DNA of 64,000 nt from Micropterix aruncella (Eukaryota; Arthropoda; Insecta; Lepidoptera; Micropterigidae). The position numbers and the translations under genes were made by a program. Positions 57,770 through 64,000 of this stretch are shown here, in pieces. The first letter of the stretch is position 1. Every line of letters begins with the position of its first letter. The stretch covers positions 19,909,971 through 19,973,970 of the forward strand of contig OX155961.1 of assembly GCA_944548615.1 (NCBI GenBank), given 5' to 3'. The notes beneath the pieces are model-generated. The model saw only the letters and a program-made list of their open reading frames with translations. It searched no databases and was not told where the DNA came from.

Positions 57770-59422
57770 AATTCGTGGTAGCGATTTCCCTATTCACCGC
57801 GCGTTGGTAAGCCGGACAGCCTGCGGACCCGGTCGCGTGAGCCGCCTCTCTGCGCAGCGCCGAGCACGTAGCGCACTTGGGCGGGTCCCCCCTGGAAGGG
57901 CACGCTGGCTTCTCATGCCCCTTGATAGCGCAGTGGCCACACACCATCTCCAGCTCGCACCTCTTCTGTGTGTGGCCGTAACTATGGCACTTAAAGCACC
58001 GAACCGCACCCACGTAGTCGCGAACCCTGCAGGAGTCCCAGTCTAGGAAGACCCTCCCCCTGAGACAAGCACCGATCGCACCTCGGGGTGCACGATCCAC
58101 ACGTTCTGGACCACCGAAGCGTCCCTTGCGCCAAAGGCGAACGCGCGTCGCGTGGCGCCAAGCGCCGTTTGCTTATCAACCTTACAGCGCCCCTCTAAAT
58201 TCTGCTTCCAAAGCAGCTCCTTCAACTCCTCCTCCTTGAGGTCCCGCGGAATGTCATGAATGACAATCCGCGGGAGACGGCCCTGAGGCTCAACAGCCTT
58301 CAGCCCAGCACCGCGAAGCTTTTCGCCCGCAGCCTTCATCCTCTCCAGGCCCCCAGGAGTTGAGGTCTGGACCAGGATGCCGGCCCGGCCTACCTTCCGC
58401 ACGGTGACTGGGCGGAAACCGTCGGCCGAAGGGTCCAGAGCCTTGAAGAGAGCCGCTTTGGTCGACTCGGATGACGCAGAGGCGCTCTCCTTCTCGGGGT
58501 AGATTAAGACAGTGGGACGCTTCGGCGGAACCTCCCTCACCTTATTGCAGGCCACCTGTAGATTAATTCCGCGTTTGAGGGCGTCCCCGTACCCGCTCAG
58601 GGCGAAGGTCGAGGGCGACGGCGCCACCTCAGGGGCCGGTCTTGCAGCCAGCTCCCTAACTGAGGCCACCACCGACCTCACCCCTCCAGACAGCTCATCT
58701 GCGAGCCCAAGCCGTCCATGGGCAGTAGCAAGCTCGCAGGCAAGCCTCGAGACGAGGCCGAGGATGCCAGACGACTCCCTCGACATCCTGTCTTTCTGGC
58801 TCAGGGTGAGCGTGCTCCGCTTCGAGCTGTCGCCCTCCCTCGCGATGTCGCTCAACCTCGACAAGGCACTCTCAACTTCCTCGACGAAGTTGACAGCCAT
58901 CGACGAGGCAGCCAGCCGGCTCGAAACCGCAGCACCACTCACCGTAACCGGCGCAGACGGCGGGGCAGCAGCTCGTACGATGGAGGAGGCTTCGGAGGTT
59001 GCTCCGCTCGCGGTGTCCGTCTCATCATCGTCCGTGAGCTGGTCATTTCTCCTCTTTGTCATCTGTGGAGGCGACCTCTTCTTCAGTTTCCTCTTCTTGC
59101 CGGTCCTGTCCGCAGCAGAGATATCAGCCCTCGGCACAATCTCGAGTTGGGGTGTGGATCGGGGGGGTGGGGGCGATTTCCCGCCGCCAACCACAACCCC
59201 TCTCACCCTCTCAGGCCCAGGGAGGGGCGGGAAGGCCCCAGCCCCTCTCTCCGGCGACGCCGGAACGGCAACCGCAACCGCACCCGTGGGACCCGCCGCC
59301 GCTACTTCGCCTACCGGAGCACGAGGGGGCGGGGGGCGGCGGGTCGGGAGGGTGGGCGACCGGGGGATGCGGGGCGACCTCCTAAAGGGATCGCCGCCAC
59401 CACCCGGGTCACTACTCGCCAT
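57756..59422 (-). pseudogene. R1-clade ORF1 (gag-like), one frameshift
   Basis: Starting at ATG 59422 (MASSDPGGGGDPFRRSPRIP), the first 459-codon part is Pro/Ala/Ser-rich, with a basic KKRKLKKRS stretch, a coiled region (EEVESALSRLSDIAREGDS) and a C-terminal block near LEGRCKVDKQTALGATRRAF. It stops early at 58043. In another frame (to 57756) the protein continues VFLDWDSCRVRDYVGAVRC with three knuckles: CFKCHSYGHTQKRC, CGHCAIKGHEKPAC and CATCSALRREAAHATG...C. The switch lies in the G run near 58055-58065. In R1-type elements this protein binds the element RNA. Confidence 0.88.
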
Positions 59423-60000
59423 CGGGGAAACGCGAAGAAACGCGTTGTCGCACTGCTCACACGCAACGATTTAACAGAGGAATCCTCCAGATCCCTCACG
59501 GGACCGTCGAGCCCACGGGGCAAGGGCGCGTCCGCGCCCACGTAGACCAGGAGGTTCACGGCAGCGGCGCGCACACGGCCGCAGGTCAAAAACTTGAAAC
59601 TTAGCGCGCGAGAAACGCCCTTTCACACTGCTCACAGCTAAATAGCTTACACACCGCAGGCCTGCGCAGGCCTGCTGCGCCCGAGAGTGGCGGCCGCTAC
59701 CCCGGCACGCAGCGGGGGCGATGTCTTCAAGCCCCGCCCAGAGGGCCACCCGCGGCACACTCGCCAGCAAGGAATCCACAGTACACTTTCACTGACAGCT
59801 GTCAAAGTTTATTAATCTCGGGGATTCACTTTTCTTCCGCCCTGTGGAAGAAACTTCGACAGGAAACGAAGCGTCAACAGTCCGGTCACACAAACAAAGC
59901 AAAACACCAGAAAAACTGATAAAAAAGAAGGTGAAAACAACTACGAGGCAGAGAAGTGTCGCGAACGCGTGCGTCAGCGACGACTACCCAGCCCGAAGTC
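59423..60000 (-). other. 5' UTR of the R1-clade element
   Basis: 578 bases between the target duplication and the ORF1 start. GC-rich near the ORF; open frames here (59311-59589, 59471-59779) have no domain. It presumably holds the internal promoter, but no motif can be named. Confidence 0.6.
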
Positions 60001-60262
60001 CGAACTCGTAACCAGTCGGGTTGAAACCGGGCATTCTGCTTGCAACTGGAAGTAAGGGCGCGCGTGTCGACTCGCATTGGTAACATACCTAGCTATCTCG
60101 CGGTAAAGCATTGGCTTCTTACGGGCATGTGGCGGAACTTGTCGGTGGACTGTTTTGTCCTGAGACTTCTGCGTTCACCTCACGGATGACAGAACGATCA
60201 AATTTCGTTAAAACTTCCCGAGGTGACGAGTTCGCCCGTTGTAGTCGACAGCTATAGCAATA
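60001..60262 (-). repeat. Repeat family X, copy 6, 5' part
   Basis: Continues X copy 6 after the retrotransposon: TTGCAACTGGAAGTAAGGGC, AACATACCTAGCTATCTCGC, CGTTAAAACTTCC and TTCGCCCGTTGTAGTCGACA. Bases 60001-60016 are the right target duplication. Confidence 0.9.
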
Positions 60263-61124
60263 ACCCAAAGTATCAGTAAAGCTTATTGACCAACTCTGCC
60301 CGGTCGTATTTTTAACACGATTTTCTTCCACTAGATGTCGGGAGGTCGAAAGAATAATTTCCACCGACTACAGCAATTTAAAAAGCGAGACGTCGACCCG
60401 CATTAAACTACCGGAATTCCCGTCATGAAGGCATTATAAAATTAAACCACGTGTAAAAGGGCATTAATATTAACCGCCAGAGGGTGATATTAAAATGGGA
60501 AAACCTGTGCACTCCCCTGCTCTGTCGTGCCTCTTCCAATAACGCCGTAATATGTTGCGAAGGGCGCCAAAAAATGAGATTGCCTTTAGACGCAATTTGC
60601 CCACTTAGGCACTTCGCGTATGGGGACATGATATTGCCAAAAGAAAAACTGGTTTCGCCGTAAAAAAAAATCGCTACACACTCCACCTCTCACTGTCGCC
60701 TGACGGGGTAACTCCTTTTAAGGTTAATATATTTTTTGGCTATTGAAAATCTTGGAACGAGATTTTTTTAATCATGACATCAAACAATAATAACAAATAT
60801 ATTACGTCATCAAAAGTAATGTGTAAAGTGGGCTGAGATGATACAAATATAATTCATTCCGAGGGTAATATATAATAAAATGTAGAATATTTGGATCACT
60901 AATTTAGTAGCGTCATCATAGACCATTGTACCGGATCGATCTACAGCAAATGTGCATCGCACCTCACTACTGCCTGCGTGACTCCCTAATGCCCACGTCT
61001 CCGCACCGCCTGCCTCGTCTCTCCGCAGACCCGTCACCACAATCTGTAACCGGGACGTGCCCCCGCTCTGGTTATCTTAAAATGGCGCTAAGTAGCAATT
61101 CACAAGTTACATTTATTTGACGCA
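60263..61124. other. Gene-free stretch, partly GC-richer
   Basis: Bases 60380-60720 mix AT motifs (GGCATTAATATTAACCGCC) with GC-rich words and might be regulatory. Bases 60920-61060 are GC-rich with open frames on both strands and no domain. Confidence 0.35.
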
Positions 61125-61865
61125 TTAAGAGGCCGTGTACGAAATCGATGTGGGCCGTGATACCTCTGTAATCAATGGTATAATATAACTATAGGTAGGT
61201 AGGATTTTCGGAGCCAAAGAGATACGTCCACCCTTTGGAAGCGCTCGGCGGGGACTAGCTGACTTGAGGCGTGTATGGTATCATAGGCGAGTATCATAAC
61301 GCGAGAATTAGATTGTTTTAAAAGACTTTATTGCCAATTTTAATTAATGTTTTTTGAGGAAATGGACATTTTTTTTTGAGGAAATGGATTGATATTGAAC
61401 TAAAGTTTATTTCTGTTGTTTTTATTTTGTGAACGAGAGTTCTAAAAGGCCAAAATCAAAAGCAATTCTTCGCCCATTTTCTAAAAAAATTGTCAAAGTA
61501 AAATATTTTTTTACCAACAATTTTATATAAAAGTAGTAAAAAGTGATTCACTTATTATATAGAGTACTTGCACAACAATACATTGTAATTTTTTCATACC
61601 GTTTAGATGTCAAAACGATTCGTAAATATGTTATATTCTAAACCTCTTATAGCAAAAAATCACAAACAGTCGCCGGTTTAAGGTTAATTAATCAAAATTC
61701 TATAATAATTTTCAAGAAAGTAGCTCACTCATTAGACAATAATATAAATGATCTTTTATGTCGCGCAATAAAACTTATAGAAATACAGTATTTTAACCTT
61801 AAATTCACGTCTGCAAAATTACGTAAATTCACGATATGCGCAAAATTTCGTGTACCGCCTCTTAA
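61125..61865. mobile_element. TTAA-flanked TIR element, about 733 bp
   Basis: TTAA at 61125-61128 and 61862-61865 flank ends GAGGCCGTGTACGAAATC and, complemented, GAGGCGGTACACGAAATT; 14 of 18 bases agree. TTAA targets occur with piggyBac and Kolobok elements. The ends do not start with CCC, which favours a Kolobok-like origin. There is no coding sequence. Confidence 0.65.
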
Positions 61866-62059
61866 GATACAACCTAATAAATATATTCAGAATTTATAAT
61901 CTCTACCAAACATAGCATTTGGGATAATTGATGTGATGTGCAGCAGCGCCATAAGGATTTATCCAGAGCGGGTTCGTAGCGGTTACAGGCTATATGGAGA
62001 CTGGCGTGTCTGCGGTACGCTGAAACAGGTAGTGCATAGCCTCGAACATTAACATCTTT

Positions 62060-62840
62060 AAAACGCTTTGCTTTTCTTATGTTCGTAGCATCTTAGAGTT
62101 CGCATCGCAGATTTGGAACCCGCAATATGGCGTGTATAAAAATAGGGTGGAGGGAGTCCAAAGACGTTTTATTAGATACCTGGACTATCGTGAGCACTTG
62201 GGACTTGGAACTTACGAGAGCAGGCTGAACTATTTCAGTATGTGTTCACTGGAAGACCGCCGCACAGCGGCTGATATGACATTATTGCATAAAATAATTC
62301 ATAACAAAATTGATAGCCCTCATTTGGTAAAGAAACTGTCGTTGTTGGTTCCGCCACGAAGGGTTCGCTCTCCTCGTACGTTCGAAATCCCTCGTGTGAA
62401 CACTAGTTACGCCCAAAACTCTGTTATGCACCGCTTGATGACCACATATAACAGTCGATTCGAAGATATCGACATTTTTTACTTAAATCAACCTAAATTC
62501 AGCGAGGCTGTCCTTAGCTCACTAGGCGTCTAGGAAGTGATTATACAGTGAGTATACAAATTGTTTCAAAACACTCAGAGCGAAAATAAGAATAGCAAAG
62601 AGCATAATTTGAATACCTATATCCTATCCTACATATATCTTATCCCTCTCCTTTCCTATCCTTGCAATAGTTCGATTGTAATTATTTTTAATTTAATTTA
62701 GTGCAATGCAACTTTTGATTTACCGTATAAGAAAATAATGTAGGAAACAATTAATCGGCCAGCGAAACACTGTATTAGAATAATTAGTAATAATTAATGA
62801 AGCGCTGTATGTTTCCAGAAAATAAAATAAATAAATAAAA
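62060..62840 (+). pseudogene. LINE ORF2 C-terminus with 3' UTR
   Basis: Encodes NIFKTLCFSYVRSILEFASQ, IWNPQYGVYKNRVEGVQRR, FIRYLDYREHLGLGTYES, VPPRRVRSPRTFEIPRVN and ends SSLGV at 62533. It is the same protein region as 30208 and 31322 and is closest to 31322 (GVQRRF.RYL..REH). The 3' UTR ends in AAATAAAATAAATAAATA near 62820-62847. It is 5'-truncated and the upstream DNA does not carry the RT core. Confidence 0.87.
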
Positions 62841-62849
62841 TAAATAGCC

Positions 62850-63925
62850 GATAGTCAAAACAGAATCATGACGCGTAGGCAAATCTTTCAATTCCGGGAG
62901 CAGTATTCAAAATAAATGCCCCTTGTATATAATCGAGATGCGGATACACATTTGAGATTGTTCGGAAATAAAGGATTTACCACTGTCAGGACAAATACGG
63001 AAACTAATAGGCCCAGTGCAGTTAGGCCATTATGATCCATGTGTTACGGTCGGACCAACTCACTTCGCTATTGCGTTTTTACGCTAATTCCGCTGCTTCG
63101 AAAATATACCACATTGTCTGTCTTATGCTCATCCTAGTATTCGCCTTTGCGCGAGAAGTAGGAGGAGTTTTCCATCATTTCCGGCCGCCAAGCAGCCGTC
63201 GTTGCGCGGCGTCGCTGTCACCCACCAATATTCCCATTTAAATACAGCCTTTTCGCGACGCGACATTTTAATGGCGGATTCCCCTCAGCCGGCGAATTCC
63301 CTCTCCGGCAAATACAAGAAATTGCTGACATAACAAAGGACGCTGTCACGCGCCGATGCAGCAAAGTCTTGCGCGACTTTCATCCACTCCGGCTTTCCTG
63401 CTTTTTCCTCGGATCGGGCTGGATCTACGAGAGCTGAGTGATAATCATCAGAGGAGCTGAACGGGCCCGACTGCAAGTTTTTATTGTTAGTCGGTCTAAC
63501 TACTCATGGCTCAGTTCTCATCCGGTAGACTCCGCAAAGGTGGAACTACATTGGAAGGGCTCTAAACTTTGCCTGCAGTTGTATCCTCTTATACGGGGTG
63601 ACTTTTCAATTAGTGACATCCTTGAATTGGGTGATTCGGCACAAACAAGTAAGCAACTCCAAATGCTTGAACACCTTTACCAGACCTCGTACCTAATACA
63701 TATTTTACAACTATTTCCGAGATTGAGAAAATATCTGAGAGGCCAGAATTAATATGAAGCAGTAGGTAGTGAAATGAGTGGAATGAAAAATCCATTCATT
63801 GCAAAATAAAAGAATCAATTTGAAATTGCCAGCAGCATTATTCATTTTATACACATCTAAAAAAAAACAAATAAATAAATTATTATTTGAGTAGATTTGA
63901 ATACATATATACATTCATATATTAT
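62850..63925. other. Gene-free stretch
   Basis: The GC-richer part 63130-63480 has no recognised exon. Bases 63592-63660 resemble 41421-41485. The 104-codon frame at 63438-63752 has no domain that I recognise. Confidence 0.4.
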
Positions 63926-63929
63926 TATA

Positions 63930-64000
63930 CTAGCGACCTGCCCCGGCTTCGCACGGCAATTTATTAATAAATAAAATGAGGAGTGCGCTTAGCAGGGAAA
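63930..64000 (-). mobile_element. Probable Helitron 3' end of a second family
   Basis: On the minus strand the sequence ends GTGCGAAGCCGGGGCAGG, TCGCTAG, followed by T, matching the CTAG|T rule for Helitron ends. The block CCTGCCCCGGCTTCGCACGG is widespread in insect genomes. A stem GCCG/CCGG-type can form but is imperfect. The element continues beyond the window. Bases 63960-64000 match 661-694 on the opposite strand. Confidence 0.5.

Larger units (their letters stand above)
54220..60000 (-). mobile_element. R1-clade non-LTR retrotransposon, 5.78 kb
   Basis: The element lies on the minus strand within X copy 6, between perfect duplications CGAACTCGTAACCAGT at 54204-54219 and 60001-60016. 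Order along the minus strand: 5' UTR (60000-59423), gag-like ORF1, ORF2 with endonuclease and reverse transcriptase overlapping ORF1 by 14 bases, and a 3' UTR down to 54220. There is no poly(A) tail. ORF order, the N-terminal APE-type endonuclease, three zinc knuckles and the long GC-rich coding region fit the R1 clade. Two frameshifts interrupt it, so it is probably inactive unless they are sequencing errors. It appears full length. Confidence 0.92.

Noticed and set aside
58512..59474. 320-codon plus-strand frame opposite ORF1
   Set aside because: It is the antisense shadow of the GC-rich gag-like ORF1. The same holds for 58718-59545, 55922-56428, 56151-56714 and similar frames opposite ORF2.

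Overview
The window looks like AT-rich nuclear DNA of an insect, most probably a moth or butterfly. This rests on the mix of repeats: a Helitron with the usual insect/lepidopteran ends, an R1-clade retrotransposon with overlapping ORFs, Penelope-like C-termini, several LINE 3' ends with TAAA tails, and hAT, mariner-like and TTAA-flanked elements. I found no host protein-coding gene, tRNA or rRNA that I can defend. Almost every plausible reading frame belongs to a mobile element. Islands of higher GC between the repeats may be cis-regulatory DNA; that is inference.

Layout. 1-8.1 kb: a mariner-like fragment, scattered repeat tails and a broken LINE RT on the minus strand. 8.1-11.4 kb: a 2.8-kb Helitron with clean ends, inserted inside a long TA microsatellite. 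11.4-22 kb: LINE 3' ends, one copy of a 0.7-kb noncoding family called X here, and a mariner-like MITE. 22-30 kb: short TIR elements, an RNase H LINE fragment, strong hairpins and a 118-bp minisatellite. 30-37 kb: LINE C-termini, microsatellite-cored repeats and another X. 37.4-40.3 kb: a 2.6-kb DNA transposon nested in an X copy. 41.8-42.9 kb: a 471-bp-arm palindrome made of two head-to-head Penelope-like fragments inside a 12-bp direct repeat. 43-53 kb: a TIR element, a LINE interrupted by X with a 16-bp target duplication, a hAT terminus, another X and a third Penelope-like piece. 53.8-60.3 kb: a nearly complete R1-clade retrotransposon nested in an X copy with a 16-bp target duplication. 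60.3-64 kb: a TTAA-flanked element, a LINE C-terminus and a probable second Helitron end.

The parts relate by nesting and decay rather than as a pathway. X serves as landing site for an R1-clade element and a DNA transposon, and is itself inserted in a LINE, so the empty sites can be read from sibling copies. The most unusual signal is a hairpin shared by seven LINE 3' ends: its paired bases change together while an internal AC/AGTT element stays fixed, always 85-130 nt before a TAAA-type tail. This looks like a conserved RNA structure in the LINE 3' UTR.
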